DNA of 64,000 nucleotides from NCBI GenBank assembly GCA_013339895.1, contig JABACO010000015.1, positions 1,103,825 through 1,167,824 on the forward strand, written 5' to 3'. The position numbers were made by a program, and so were the translations under genes. Source of the DNA: Ephydatia muelleri (Eukaryota > Porifera > Demospongiae > Spongillida > Spongillidae). Numbering within the stretch: the stretch's first letter is position 1; each line of letters starts with the position of its first letter. Of the stretch, positions 30,483-42,078 are shown one piece after another. The notes below the pieces were generated by a model. The model searched no databases, was not told the origin of the DNA, and saw only the letters and a list, made by a program, of their open reading frames with translations.

Positions 30483-32513
30483 ATGAGTAATCAAAGTACT
30501 AAGATAGCTCCATTGGTGCGTGCCAGTGGGATCCTACCACCAGGACATGGCAACACACGTGATTGGATGGACTCCAGCCAGCCTTATGTGAAGGTGTTTT
30601 TTGATCAGCATGGCTCCAATCTAGTCAACTCTCCTGACCAGAAGACGACCACCTATGTACAAATTCCATCATCTACACATGCAGCTCTGCGTAAAGCTAC
30701 AACAGAATTGCATTCAATGTTTGTCAAGGCCACTGAGCATGTGTGTAAGACCCCTGAACTGTGGCCTGCCTTTGGGTTCCCCTCCCAATACTGGCCCAGG
30801 GCTCTGGCATCTTTCTTTACTGGTGATAAAGTTATCTCTGGTCGCTTTGACTTCTCTATCACACCAGAGAAGGGCATTAAGTGCTTTGAATACAATGCAG
30901 ACTGTGCCACCTGCTTGCTGGAGTGTGCATATGTCCAGTCTTCATGGGCGAAGGCTGTGGGCATTGACAGTGTGGGCGTGGATGCAGGTATCGGGTGTGA
31001 GGAGAGGCTTGTGAATGCCTGGCATCTTCTTAACCTGCTCAAAGGCACTCTCGTTCATTTTCTAATTGAAAAAGAAGGTGAGGAAAAATACCATGCTCTG
31101 TACATGATGAATGCTGCTCAGAAGGCTGGCTTTGTGTGCAAATTGGTTAAAAGTGGAGACAATTTAGACAACTTCACTTTTGATGAAGCAGGGCACATCT
31201 TGGATGATGAGAAGAAGCCGGTTAAATATGTCTGGAAGACCTGGTGTTACACCACACTGCTTTCGCAATGGAATGGAGAGCCTCTAAGACACTCTGGCCA
31301 AGTTCGTGTCATTGATGTTTGCCTCAGTGAAAATGTGCTTGTTTTTGACCCATGGTGGTCAGCCATTCCTTCAAACAAGGCCATTCTTCCTGTGCTAAGT
31401 GAGATGTTTCCTGACCACCCAAACCTTTTGCACTCCTCCTGGGAGGTGACTGACGGGCTGAAGAAATCAGGGTATGTGGCAAAACCTGTCAGTGGAAGGT
31501 GTGGTGAAAACATCATATTGCATGCTCCTGTGACAAGTTCAGAACCAGAAGTGGTTGAATCTACTGATGGAAGATTCAAAAGTAATCAATATGTGTATCA
31601 AGAACTGAGTAAAGTTCCTGTGGTTGACAATGAATACATCCAAGTGAACGCATTCTGTATTGCAGGACACTATGGGGGTACTGTGTTGAGGGTAGACAAG
31701 AGCCCAATCATTAATCATGAGTCTTCTGTAGTTGCCCTGCGTGTAGTTGATGATGGTACAAGCACCCCACTACCAACAGATGAAATAGCCAACCCTTACC
31801 ACCACAGGAAGTACATCTCAGAGACAAAAGTGGGTAAGTTGTTGCCTGTTGAAACGGTTGAAGAGACTGATGGTAGTGGACCTGATACTCTTGCTGGGAA
31901 GCCAGCACCCTTTGGAGCTGTTATGGGATATGCACCTGGTGGTGTTCCTGCCTACTCCTGTGATTACGACACTGCAGACAGAACGGTGTACACATCTCGT
32001 GCACTTTTTCAACATAAAGTGGGGAAAGTATACTATGGGTTTCGATACCAGTGTGTGGAGTTTGCACGACGCTGGCTGGTTCATGCTAAAGGTATAACAT
32101 TTAAGGAGGTTGGTATGGCTTACGAGATATTTGACCTACCACATGCAATAAGAGTGAAGGACGAAGAAAACATTCCTTGGACGAATATTCCAAATGGGTC
32201 TTCTGAACGTCCTGTACCAGGTGCTGTTCTCATTTGGAATGAAGGTGGGGAGTTTCAGCGGACAGGTCATGTGGCTATCGTAGTGGAGGTGTCTGATGAA
32301 TGGGTAAGAGTAGCAGAGCAGAATGTGAATGACACCTACTGGCCACGTGGTCAGAACTGGGCTCGTCAGTTGGATGTAATGTATGACAAAGCTAAGGGGA
32401 CATATTTTATTCGGGAAGTAGATGGAAGCGTCAAAGGATGGAAACATCTTCCAAAAGACTTTGTTCCTGATCCACTACCTTTGCCTGCATATGATACAAC
32501 AAAGCCATCATGA
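30483..32513 (+). CDS. bifunctional glutathionylspermidine synthetase/amidase, domain-swapped, copy 2
   Basis: 676 codons with the same order, synthetase then amidase, and all active-site residues listed for copy 1. Differences from copy 1 are scattered single residues, for example Leu for Pro in the NLLKGTL stretch, Asn for Asp in SENVLVF, DVMYDK for GVEYDK near the C-terminus, and a final TTKPS. Its 3' flank equals that of copy 1 and its 5' flank equals that of copy 3, so it is the middle of a tandem series. With a full untranslated exon, intron and CCAAT box it looks expressible. Confidence 0.93.
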   Translation: MSNQSTKIAPLVRASGILPPGHGNTRDWMDSSQPYVKVFFDQHGSNLVNSPDQKTTTYVQIPSSTHAALRKATTELHSMFVKATEHVCKTPELWPAFGFPSQYWPRALASFFTGDKVISGRFDFSITPEKGIKCFEYNADCATCLLECAYVQSSWAKAVGIDSVGVDAGIGCEERLVNAWHLLNLLKGTLVHFLIEKEGEEKYHALYMMNAAQKAGFVCKLVKSGDNLDNFTFDEAGHILDDEKKPVKYVWKTWCYTTLLSQWNGEPLRHSGQVRVIDVCLSENVLVFDPWWSAIPSNKAILPVLSEMFPDHPNLLHSSWEVTDGLKKSGYVAKPVSGRCGENIILHAPVTSSEPEVVESTDGRFKSNQYVYQELSKVPVVDNEYIQVNAFCIAGHYGGTVLRVDKSPIINHESSVVALRVVDDGTSTPLPTDEIANPYHHRKYISETKVGKLLPVETVEETDGSGPDTLAGKPAPFGAVMGYAPGGVPAYSCDYDTADRTVYTSRALFQHKVGKVYYGFRYQCVEFARRWLVHAKGITFKEVGMAYEIFDLPHAIRVKDEENIPWTNIPNGSSERPVPGAVLIWNEGGEFQRTGHVAIVVEVSDEWVRVAEQNVNDTYWPRGQNWARQLDVMYDKAKGTYFIREVDGSVKGWKHLPKDFVPDPLPLPAYDTTKPS

Positions 32514-32627
32514 TGGGCACACATGCTCATGTTTGTATAGTCATATAGGACTTCATAGTTTAGTTTATATATATGTAACTTAGCACTTCTGTATTAATTA
32601 TATACAATTAAATGCATATTCATGTGC

Positions 32628-32633
32628 AATAAA
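32628..32633 (+). promoter_or_regulatory. AATAAA polyadenylation signal of copy 2
   Basis: Same position relative to the stop codon as in copy 1, in duplicated sequence. Confidence 0.75.
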
Positions 32634-33647
32634 TCTTTTTTTTCCCTGCCATTTCCAATTGTTTTGGTATCTCAGGACAATACATTTTTTGGCACAATCC
32701 ACTGAAAGGCTTCTGTTCAGCATTCATGGTACTTAATAAAGTTGAAACCGGTTCACAGGATATAACCATATTACAGATAACAAATTATTGTTGCAGAAAA
32801 GGTGCTGACCAACCGAATGGGCCACACAACATGTGAGTATTAGCTTCACATACTTGCCATACCAAGCCATACTCCAGTGCCTATCTGCTGTGCATGGCTC
32901 TCATGCACATGCATGGAGATTCAGGAAGCAGTCCATTTGCAGAGAGAGAACATTTAGTTACACACATCAGGTTTCGATCTGGCTTTTTTTAAATTAAGCT
33001 TCTCATGAAAGTTGAATTTGATAAAGTTGGTTTTGAGAAAAAATATAAAAGGATGTCACTTACAAAATGGTAATTTAGACAGCCCAATCAGTTGTCTAAT
33101 CTGATGTTATTCAGATTGATATTCTTATTTAAAACAAAACGATATCAGTTTTACAATCATATAAGTTGAGATACACTGCACTCAGATTTTGGCTAGATTT
33201 TATAGTAAATATTGATCACATTTGTATGACCTATATTTAAAAAGCTTTACAATTACAAATAGGTAGGAAAGGTGCAACATTTTAAACTATTGGTGTTAAC
33301 TAAATATGAGAGTCTACTCATCCTGGTGAATAGATATCCTCGTCATTTAATTAAACAATTCCAACTTTATGTGAATAATAATCATACATTCGTTGCAACT
33401 TCAAGCTTATTTCAGGAGTCTAAACCTCTCCGTGGGTTAAAGGAAGCATGATCGCTCCAGGCTGCAAGGTCACAAAGAAGTCTGAAATTTGGTGAGCTAG
33501 GTCCTTCGCATCCAGAAAAGCTAAAATTCACTTCCTCCTCTCTAAAAAAATGTGGAGGCCCCAAAATAGTGTAATTCCATTCCTTTCCTTGATGATGGTT
33601 ACTATTAGTCTCGTACCCAGACCCAACGTTACATAGAGATCTAGGCT

Positions 33648-33683
33648 GCTTGTGCAGAGATAATATATTATCTCTGGCTTGTG
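33648..33683. mobile_element. 22-bp palindromic micro-insertion with 7-bp target duplication
   Basis: A perfect palindrome, cagagataatatattatctctg (33655-33676), split here as CAGAGATAATA and its complement, lies between two copies of gcttgtg. The corresponding place in the first unit (near 28628) has a single gcttgtg and no palindrome. Confidence 0.75.
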
Positions 33684-34342
33684 GAACATATCAATGGCCG
33701 CGACAAATATGTTTGTGGGTCTGTATTAAATGAACCCACAACTCTTTATAAAGACAAGACCCGGGGTAAAACCCGGCAGCCATTCCAAAATTCATAATTA
33801 GCATCCCGCCCGTTACCCGGTACGACACCCTCCCCACACCCAACCCCCGTTACCAAGAACGCACTATAATATTTAGGCCGCCGTAGCTGAATCCAGTGCC
33901 TTCCAAAAGCATTCCGGGGAACAAACATACATGTATTTTGCAAAGATACACTATGCTAGAGTCATACACTATAGCAAGTTATAGGACCATCAAATTTGGG
34001 AACGATTGCAAGTTTCATATTTGGGATAGTCGTGTCTCGTTAGAAGCCGTATGTGTATGTGTAAAGTTTACAACTGCATACATGGCCGGCCGGCACGTAC
34101 CGTACCGTATTTAGCCGGCGCGCGCTAACCATTTTATAAAATCTGCTTGCGTGTATACATGGGCACATTCTTGCTGCTTATTATATAATCAGTTTGGAAT
34201 AGGTGTTTGAAATACCTGAGCCAGACTGTCACTCCACCTCAGCTAAGCGGCGGCACACGACATTGACTGAAGGAAATCAAGCAACATAACAAACCAAAAC
34301 GTTCACACTTTTCACAGGTTAGTCAAGGCTTGGTCAAGGTAA

Positions 34343-34347
34343 CCAAT
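34343..34347 (+). promoter_or_regulatory. CCAAT box upstream of copy 3
   Basis: CCAATCAG in the duplicated 5' flank, same context as before copy 2. Confidence 0.45.
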
Positions 34348-34606
34348 CAGAACCATGTCGCGCACGTCTGGCAGGAAATCTAGAGAAAGTAATGTATCTA
34401 ACGTCAATTTTCAACGCGAGTAACGGCAGCCCGTCTTCGCGGTTGGCGATAGTCGAACCACGCCCAACTACTAGGCATAGCAATGGTTACACCCACTTAT
34501 GGAATTAGCTAGTTCGAGTCCAATCTGTAGTTACGGTGGTCGATATACTAACTACTTGCGAGTACCAGGTAGCAGTAGATAGTTGGAGTGTTGATATTCT
34601 CATAAG

Positions 34607-34837
34607 GTAAGAGATTTTCCTTCCAATGTTGTACCTAGACACCAGTAAAAAATATGCCTGTGTCCATTTAACTAGAGTGCGCCGTGGGTTATTGACAAAA
34701 AAAAAAGGTGTTTTGAAGATTGCCAAATAAATCTGTATCGTCTCACCCATACAAATGCATTTGAACTATCATTTATGGTCTAAATAATGCTCATCCATGT
34801 TGCCATTTTTATCAACTTAAACCTTTATTTTTACTAG
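34607..34837 (+). other. 5' UTR intron of copy 3
   Basis: Same donor (cataag/gtaagag) and acceptor (ttttactag) as before copy 2, one base longer because of an A-run difference near 34700. Confidence 0.65.
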
Positions 34838-34860
34838 AGATACTTCGCCGGTTTGGTACC

Positions 34861-36891
34861 ATGAGTAATCAAAGTACTAAGATAGCTCCATTGGTGCGTG
34901 CCAATGTGATCCTACCACCAGGACATGGCAACACACGTGATTGGATGGACTCCAGCCAGCCTTATGTGAAGGTGTTTTTTGATCAGCATGGCTCCAATCT
35001 AGTCAACTCTCCTGACCAGAAGACGACCACCTATGTACAAATTCCATCATCTACACATGCAGCTCTGCGTAAAGCTACAACAGAATTGCATTCAATGTTT
35101 GTCAAGGCCACTGAGCATGTGTGTAAGACCCCTACACTGTGGCCTGCCTTTGGGTTCCCCTCCCAATACTGGCCCAAGGCTCTGGCTTCCTTCTATATTG
35201 GTGATAAAGTTATCTCTGGTCGCTTTGACTTCTCTATCACACCAGAGAAGGGCATTAAGTGCTTTGAATACAATGCAGACTGTGCCACCTGCTTGCTGGA
35301 GTGTGCATATGTCCAAGGTTCGTGGGCAAAGGCTGTGGGCATTGACAGTGTGGGCGTGGATGCAGGTATCGGGTGTGAGGAGAGGCTTGTGAATGCCTGG
35401 CATCTTCTTAACCTGCCCAAAGGCACCCTCATTCATTTTCTAATTGAAAAAGAAGGTGAGGAAAAGTACCATGCTCTGTACATGATGAATGCTGCTCAGA
35501 AGGCTGGCTTTGTGTGCAAATTGGTTAAAAGTGGAGACAATTTAGACAACTTCACTTTTGATGAAGCAGGGCACATCTTGGATGATGAGAAGAAGCCAGT
35601 TAAATATGTGTGGAAGACCTGGTGTTACACCACACTGCTTTCGCAATGGAATGGAGAGCCTCTAAGACACTCTGGCCAAGTTCGTGTCATTGATGTTTGC
35701 CTCAGTGATGATGTGCTTGTTTTTGACCCATGGTGGTCAGCCATTCCTTCAAACAAGGCCATTCTTCCTGTGCTAAGTGAGATGTTTCCTGACCATCCAA
35801 ACCTTTTGCACTCCTCCTGGGAGGTGACTGACGGGCTGAAGAAATCAGGGTATGTGGCAAAACCTGTCAGTGGAAGGTGTGGTGAAAACATCATATTGCA
35901 TGCTCCTGTGACAAGTTCAGAACCAGAAGTGGTTGAATCTACTGATGGAAGATTCAAAAGTAATCAATATGTGTATCAAGAACTGAGTAAAGTTCCTGTG
36001 GTTGACAATGAATACATCCAAGTGAACGCGTTCTGTATTGCAGGACACTATGGGGGTACTGTGTTGAGGGTAGACAAGAGCCCAATCATTAATCATGAGT
36101 CTTCTGTAGATGCACTGCGTGTAGTTGATGATGGTACAGACACCCCACTACCAACAGATGAAATAGCCAACCCTTACCACCACAGGAAGTACATCCCAGA
36201 GATAAATGTGGACAAAGTGTTGCCTGTCCAAATGGTTGAAGAGACTGATGGTAGTGGACCTGATACTCTTGCTGGGAAGCCAGCACCCTTTGGAGCTATT
36301 ATGGGCTATGCACTTGGTGGTATTCCTGCCTACTCCTGTGATTACGAGACAGCAGACCGGACAGTGTTTTCTTCTCGTGTGCATTTTCGCCATAAGATAG
36401 GCAAACTATACTATGGAGCTCGATACCAGTGTGTGGAGTTTGCACGACGCTGGCTGGTTCATGCTAAAGGTGTAACATTTAGCGAAGTTGGTATGGCTTA
36501 CGAGATATTTGACATGCCCCATGCAATAAGAGTGAAGGACGAAGAAAAGATTCCTTGGACCAATATTCCAAATGGATCTTCGGAACGACCTGTACCAGGT
36601 GCTGTTCTCATTTGGAATGAAGGCGGTGAATTTCAGCGGACAGGTCATATTGCTATTGTGATGGAGGCGTCTGATGAATGGGTAAGAGTAGCAGAGCAGA
36701 ATGTGAATGACACTTACTGGCCACGTGGTCAGAACTGGGCTCGTCAGTTGGATGTAGAGTATGACAAAGCTAAGGGGACATATTTCATTCAGGAAGTAGA
36801 TGGAAGTGTCAAAGGATGGAAACATCTTCCAAAAGACTTTGTTCCTGATCCACTACCTTTGCCTGCATATGATACAACAATACCATTGTGA
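34861..36891 (+). CDS. bifunctional glutathionylspermidine synthetase/amidase, domain-swapped, copy 3
   Basis: 676 codons, synthetase then amidase, all key residues kept. The synthetase half is nearly identical to copies 1 and 2, with ALASFYIGD and CAYVQGSW as variants. The linker and the first part of the amidase differ more: YALGGIPAYS, DRTVFSSRVHF and KIGKLYYGARYQ. The GHIAIVMEASDE stretch keeps His but changes neighbours. The 5' flank equals that of copy 2, while the 3' flank is unrelated to those of copies 1 and 2. The catalytic triad is intact, so the change is more likely drift or specialisation than loss. Confidence 0.93.
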   Translation: MSNQSTKIAPLVRANVILPPGHGNTRDWMDSSQPYVKVFFDQHGSNLVNSPDQKTTTYVQIPSSTHAALRKATTELHSMFVKATEHVCKTPTLWPAFGFPSQYWPKALASFYIGDKVISGRFDFSITPEKGIKCFEYNADCATCLLECAYVQGSWAKAVGIDSVGVDAGIGCEERLVNAWHLLNLPKGTLIHFLIEKEGEEKYHALYMMNAAQKAGFVCKLVKSGDNLDNFTFDEAGHILDDEKKPVKYVWKTWCYTTLLSQWNGEPLRHSGQVRVIDVCLSDDVLVFDPWWSAIPSNKAILPVLSEMFPDHPNLLHSSWEVTDGLKKSGYVAKPVSGRCGENIILHAPVTSSEPEVVESTDGRFKSNQYVYQELSKVPVVDNEYIQVNAFCIAGHYGGTVLRVDKSPIINHESSVDALRVVDDGTDTPLPTDEIANPYHHRKYIPEINVDKVLPVQMVEETDGSGPDTLAGKPAPFGAIMGYALGGIPAYSCDYETADRTVFSSRVHFRHKIGKLYYGARYQCVEFARRWLVHAKGVTFSEVGMAYEIFDMPHAIRVKDEEKIPWTNIPNGSSERPVPGAVLIWNEGGEFQRTGHIAIVMEASDEWVRVAEQNVNDTYWPRGQNWARQLDVEYDKAKGTYFIQEVDGSVKGWKHLPKDFVPDPLPLPAYDTTIPL

Positions 36892-37037
36892 TGGACACGT
36901 GGTTTAGACATATGTAGTTTTTATTTTATTTAGTTCACACATAGCAATATTATTTGAATTTTGAATTATAAATTAGGTGTGTACTCATGTACAGTGTAGT
37001 ATATCATTTTTTCTGTTGTGGGATCTCAGGTGGTACT

Positions 37038-38450
37038 TAAAGCTACTTTAGTTGAAATGGTGTGGCTTTATGTTTCTCACTGTGTCAGTGCAATATATTT
37101 ATGCTTCGTAACGCTGGTATTAAAGAAAACATTCGTTTTTCCTCCGTTTAACTGAAGAGTACACTATGTTCTTTAGGTCTTGCAAGTTTGAAGATGGCAT
37201 GAAAAGCCATTCCCTTGGCATAATACTTTGAAGTTAAACCTTATAAAGGCGATAATGAAGTGCTATGTAAACATCTATGCAAAGGCGTTGTTACATGTAC
37301 ACAATAAGCACCGTGATGTAGCGTGGGAAAGGGTACATGGTGTCTGATATAGCGTGGGGAAAGGGTACATAGCTATACTTCGCATCCGATTTTAAGTGCC
37401 GTTTCGTTCATTGTTCCATTTCAAGTACGTTGCGTTCGTTGTTCATTTAATTGCTGTTGCGCTCGTTGTTCCATTTCAAGTCCGTTGTCTTTGCTGTTCC
37501 ATTTCAAGTCCCCATGTAGAGGACATGTCATTCAAATTCTTACCGTATTGCTGCGATTCTCTGAAGAGTCATACAAGGAAACGTACTCGGGTAGTTTGAG
37601 GCCCATGCCCAACAGTCTCATCACAAAGTTTCCATCGCTGCAGCTAACATCCAGACAAAAAATTTGTTCCACCTGTCGTCAAAAACTGCATAAGTTGGCG
37701 CCCGAAGAATGTGTGTCGACAACTTCTGTCGAATGTAGCATAAGTAATGTAATGTTCCTGAACGCAAGCTGATGCTCCTGAATTCTCTGGATATGCAAGT
37801 ACAGCGATGACATCGATTGCTGCATGTAACCAAAATGATGAAAGTGATGAGACAAATACCAGCCACGGTGAACTTGAAGACAATGACGACGATTCACAAA
37901 TCATGCTGGGTGCTGGAAATCAGCGCAGTATTGTTTATATAGACGTTTGCATAGCACAAGATTATCGCCTTTATAAGGTTTCATTGCATCTCTTGGAGCT
38001 CAGGAATACACTGACTTCAAAGCATTATGCCAAAGGAATTGCTTTACATGCAAACTTGCAACTTCTAACTTGCAAGACCTAAAGAACATAGTGTAATCTT
38101 CAATTAAGAGGAGAAAAAAAAGTGATGTTTTTTAAATACCAGCGTTACGAAGCATAAGAAGTGAAATATATCGCACAGTGTGAAACATGAAGCCACACCC
38201 ATTTTAACTAAAGTAGCTTCTCATGGCAGCTATATGTGGTAAAAATATTTGAGCTTAACATGCAATGCCCATCGAGCATTGTTTACATCTGTGGTCAATA
38301 TTTTCACACCTTGTAGTTCCCAAATGATTTCACTTTGAAGCTTAATATTGTATAACTTAATGAGTGCAACAAAATTACAAAATATTACAAAAAATTGAAA
38401 CATAGGTGTCAATAATTGTGTTGATTTGACCTGGAACGACCCAGCAGGTG
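37038..38450. mobile_element. long-TIR element with remnants of a Cys-motif open frame
   Basis: The left arm (about 37038-37260) and right arm (about 37965-38220) are inverted copies: agctactttagttgaaatgg, tatgcttcgtaacgctggta, actatgttctttaggtcttg and the ccttataaaggcgataat end all recur in reverse on the right. The interior has a broken frame on the plus strand: CCDSLKSHTRKRTR in one frame and then PNSLITKFPSLQLTSRQKIC followed by STCRQKLHKLAPEE in the next (37540-37710), a Cys-rich arrangement I associate with repeated proteins of sponges and hydra. The sequence after the right arm (38230-38450) also recurs at 57310-57510, so the element or its flank was copied as a block. Confidence 0.65.
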
Positions 38451-39274
38451 AAAGGTTTTGGTTTGTGCACTTTTGGGCAGACAATCCCTTCTTCTGTCCA
38501 GCCATGTGGGGGTGTTTCTTATGTCACAGTCAGACGAGGGCATCAAGATTATGTGTGCCGCAAACACATCCAGGCATATTGTCACACACAATAGCATATG
38601 CCTCCCAACACTGTAGTATCTTCATGTCCTATACCCCGGCCTCATCTGACATTTGTGTCACGTGCAGATTAGGTGCTGTGCTCAAGTTTATATTAAATAC
38701 ATGAATTTTTTTTTGTTGGGTCAAGTCATTTAATTCTCTGACACCACCGCTGGCGCTAAGACCTCGAGTGAAGATGCAAACAACATGCAACACGTGCAAT
38801 GCGGGAATAATACTTATTGTGGCAAGAGATGCATTTATTTTATGCAGGACCGCCACTGTCTGGAAAATCTTATACTTGAGTCACGTGCACAAGGAAAACT
38901 TTAGATCAATTTGAGAAACCCCATTGAGTGGCACTGGTCAGTATAATGATCAAAGGATTTACAGGTGGCCTGGATGGTGGTGGTGGTGGTGGGAGGGAGG
39001 GGGGATACTCAAACCAGTCGAAAGAGAAACGAATGTCATCAATCTTGTGCACAACATTTTTATATGTGCATGGTGATACAAACTGCAGGTCAAAAAGTAT
39101 GTTGATATTTACTGATACAGTATTACAGAACAATGTGCAGATTTGGTAATCCGCGATACATGTAGTATAACAGTCGAGTTGTCCACATTCACACACTGAC
39201 AATTTATATACTGGAAATCTTCAAAAATAACAACGTACTGCGTGCCTGTTCTGATATACTCGTATAACTGGACA

Positions 39275-39910
39275 GGTGTGTGGAGGGATGGTGTGTGGAA
39301 GCATGGTGTGTGGAGGGATGGTGTGTGGAGGGATGGTTGTGTGGAGGGATAGTGGTGTGGAGGGATGGTGTGTGGAGGGATGGTGTGTGGAGGGATGGTG
39401 TGTGGAGGGATGGTGTGTGGAGGGATGGTGTGGAGGGATGGTGTGGAGGGATGGTGTGTGGAGGGATGGTGTGTGGAGGGGTGTGTGGGGATGTGTGGTG
39501 GGGGATTTGGTGGTGATGCGGTGTGTGGATGGTGGTGAGGATGTGTTGGAGGGATGGTGTGGGGGATGGTGTGTGTGGGTGGTTGGGTGGTGTGTGGGGA
39601 TGTGTGTGTGCGGGCTGGGCTGGTGTGTGGAGGATGGTGTGTGGCGGGATGGTGTGTGGCGGATGGTGTGTGCGGGCTGGTGTGTGGCGGGTGGTGTGTG
39701 GGGCTGGTGTTGAGGGCTGGGTGTGGAGGGATGGTGTGTTGGCTGGCTGTTGTGGGGGGCTGGTGTGTGCGGGATGGTTTGTGGCGGGTGTGTGTGGCGG
39801 GCTGTTGTGTGTGGCTGGTGTGTGGCGGAATGTTGTGTGCGGAGGGTTGTAGGGATGATGTGTGGAGGATGGTGTGTGGGGGATGGTGTGTGAAGGACAT
39901 GTGTAGATGA
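39275..39910 (+). repeat. GTGTGGAGGGATG-type minisatellite
   Basis: Regular 15-bp units (ggtgtgtggagggat) at the start become irregular after about 39480, with GGCGGG and GGGGAT variants. The strand is G-rich, and open frames on both strands follow from the repeat. Confidence 0.92.
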
Positions 39911-40162
39911 TGGTGTGTGTAGAGGACCAATGAGGGAATTGTGTTTAAAGGTCAGTGGTATGGATGGTGTGTTGAGTGGTGTCAGTTCACTGGTGTCAGT
40001 ACACTGGTGTCAGTTTACTGGTGTCAGTATACTGACTGCATGCAGGCAACTTCTGTTGCCTCAGTCATGTCATTCTCAGATTTCATACCTTGCCTCAAAA
40101 GGGTTAGCTGCTGCTTGTGTAACAAGCCAACAGCCAGTGTCTGTGCAGGGCATATTGAAATG

Positions 40163-40204
40163 GTTGAGCGTGGCCCAACCTTGTAAGGTCAGGCTACGCT
40201 CAAC
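40163..40204. repeat. stem-loop GTTGAGCGTGGC...GCTACGCTCAAC
   Basis: Arms of 12 bp with one mismatch around an inner accttgtaaggt palindrome. The layout equals that of the hairpin at 53413-53461. Confidence 0.7.
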
Positions 40205-40950
40205 TATGGTGGAACGGTAAGACCGCATCTGTGTACATTTATAGCGGTGATGTAATCCCATGTAGGCCTCTACCTTCGTAATATTGAAATGATAACGTAG
40301 TGCCCTATCACCGATCTGTGAAACTTCAGGCTACTGCAATATATGAGAACGTAACAAGTTCAGACACTATTTTACAAGTCATACAATGCCTGTTGTTCTA
40401 TTTATGGCCCAAATCACATAGCTTAAAGTTGTGTCTGTATTACGAACTTCAGCATCAAAAAGCAGCTAAGGTCTCTCCACTGTGTGCCCTGCACATTTGA
40501 GGGAGGAGGAAAGGGTTAAGGGGCCAGGTGAGTGAGGGCAAATATATGTACGCATGCAGATACATGTATCCTGTGTGAGTGCAAAGGATACATGTATCTG
40601 CATGACTCCCATAGCAAACCTGCTGATCTTGTTGGAACTGCTTCCACGTGGCTTCTTTTAACTTCAAAGCGCTATATACAAGAAGGGTGGGCAACCTGAA
40701 AACAGGAAACTAACGAAGACAGAAGGTATTTTCAAATTATAGAATAGATATGTAGCCATACTGATTTGGCAGTATATGCATGAAGTAGTGTGCAAATGTA
40801 TTGGCGATACAATTATACATTTTTTGTTCACTTGGCCGAGGGAGGAATAGCTGCCACATTCTGAGATACACTCTTTCACTATAACGAGAAGTTGTTGTAC
40901 CTTGTCATGCATATAGAATTAATGGTTAATGTTCTTTGTAAACTTTGCGT

Positions 40951-41181
40951 GAATAGACTCCTCTCTTTGCCTGCCCATGTCCAGAATAGACTCCTCTCTT
41001 TACCTGCCCATGTCCAGAATAGACTCCTCTCTTTACCTGCCCATGTCCAGAATAGACTCCTCTCTTTGCCTGCCCATGTCCAGAATAGACTCCTCTCTTT
41101 GCCTGCCCATGTCCAGAATAGACTCCTCTCTTTACCTGCCCATGTCCAGAATAGACTCCTCTCTTTGCCTGCCCATGTCCA
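40951..41181 (+). repeat. 33-bp minisatellite, seven copies
   Basis: Unit gaatagactcctctctttgc then ctgcccatgtcca, differing only by tttgcc or tttacc. Because 33 is a multiple of three the array reads as RLLSLPAHVQN repeats, but no start, splice context or extension supports a protein. Confidence 0.95.
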
Positions 41182-42012
41182 GAAATTGTGGACATCGGTG
41201 TATAATTTGGCTTAGATTTGTGATAACAAAATTCCAATTTCACCATTAAACTGAACAGATACTCTAGAGATTTATTAAATCAGCTAATTAAAGTTTACAA
41301 TTAATTATTTTTGTTTTCGACTTCCATTGCGTTTATTGTTTGTCTGTATGGTCAGAGAAGTCAAGTAAGGCCATCGCTTTTACAGAAAATCCTGCTAAAT
41401 TAATGCTATCCTCGATAGTAGTGATCGCTGTCACAAGTAGATTGTATCTCGTGCTCCTGCCACTTATCATTTGTAGGTCACATTATCTGTTATTTAACCA
41501 TGTTATTAATATTTAAAGCAAGCTAGAGCTAAGGTGCTAGGCATAGCTGCGAATACATGATTGGCACCCTGACCTTCCCTTGTTAAGATGAGCGTTCTTT
41601 AGCTTGGGTTTATCCATTGCTCACGTCCCTATCTGTCGCCATCGTTGCAGTTTTTCTGAAGTTCACCAGACACGACGCAGTGCTACCATTATACTGGCTC
41701 GTTTTTTGAGAACCTAGTTCTTCTCATGACGGTGCGTTCCTTTTGGAGTCGCACAGGGATTCATTGTCGGGTCCCCAGACTACGATAACTACAGAGCCTT
41801 ATAGAAAACATTGTAATAATTGGTTTACTTAAGAGACGAGTCAGAAACTTTAGAATGCTGGCGGGATTCATTTCAAAGAATTTTTCAGGATTGAAAAATA
41901 AGTCGGACACACTCATCCATGGCTCCACTGACCATATAAAGGCCACGTTACAGAGTAATGCTACGGTCATCGAAGCCTTTTTCGTGTTGCGCTGACCGAA
42001 ACGTTTTCCCAT

Positions 42013-42057
<45 letters not shown>

Positions 42058-42078
42058 CATGTATCTTGTACGATGCAT
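41182..42078. other. interval without a supported gene
   Basis: Only a pure GT microsatellite (42014-42053) stands out. Confidence 0.5.

Larger units (their letters stand above)
32514..34062 (+). repeat. 3' flank of copy 2 (counterpart of 27524-29001)
   Basis: Duplicate of the flank after copy 1. It carries a private 29-bp insertion at 33655-33683 and lacks the 686-bp element. Confidence 0.9.
38451..40950. other. interval without a supported gene, with a GTGTGGAGGGATG array
   Basis: The dominant structure is the minisatellite at 39275-39910. A short hairpin lies at 40163-40204. No open frame of either strand is convincing. Confidence 0.5.

Noticed and set aside
39109-39930. His/Pro/Thr-rich frame of 273 codons on the minus strand
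   Set aside because: It is the complement of the GTGTGGAGGGATG minisatellite.
40892-41215. Repeat protein with RLLSLPAHVQN units
   Set aside because: The unit length keeps a frame open by chance, several other phases and the opposite strand are open too, and nothing outside the array continues it.
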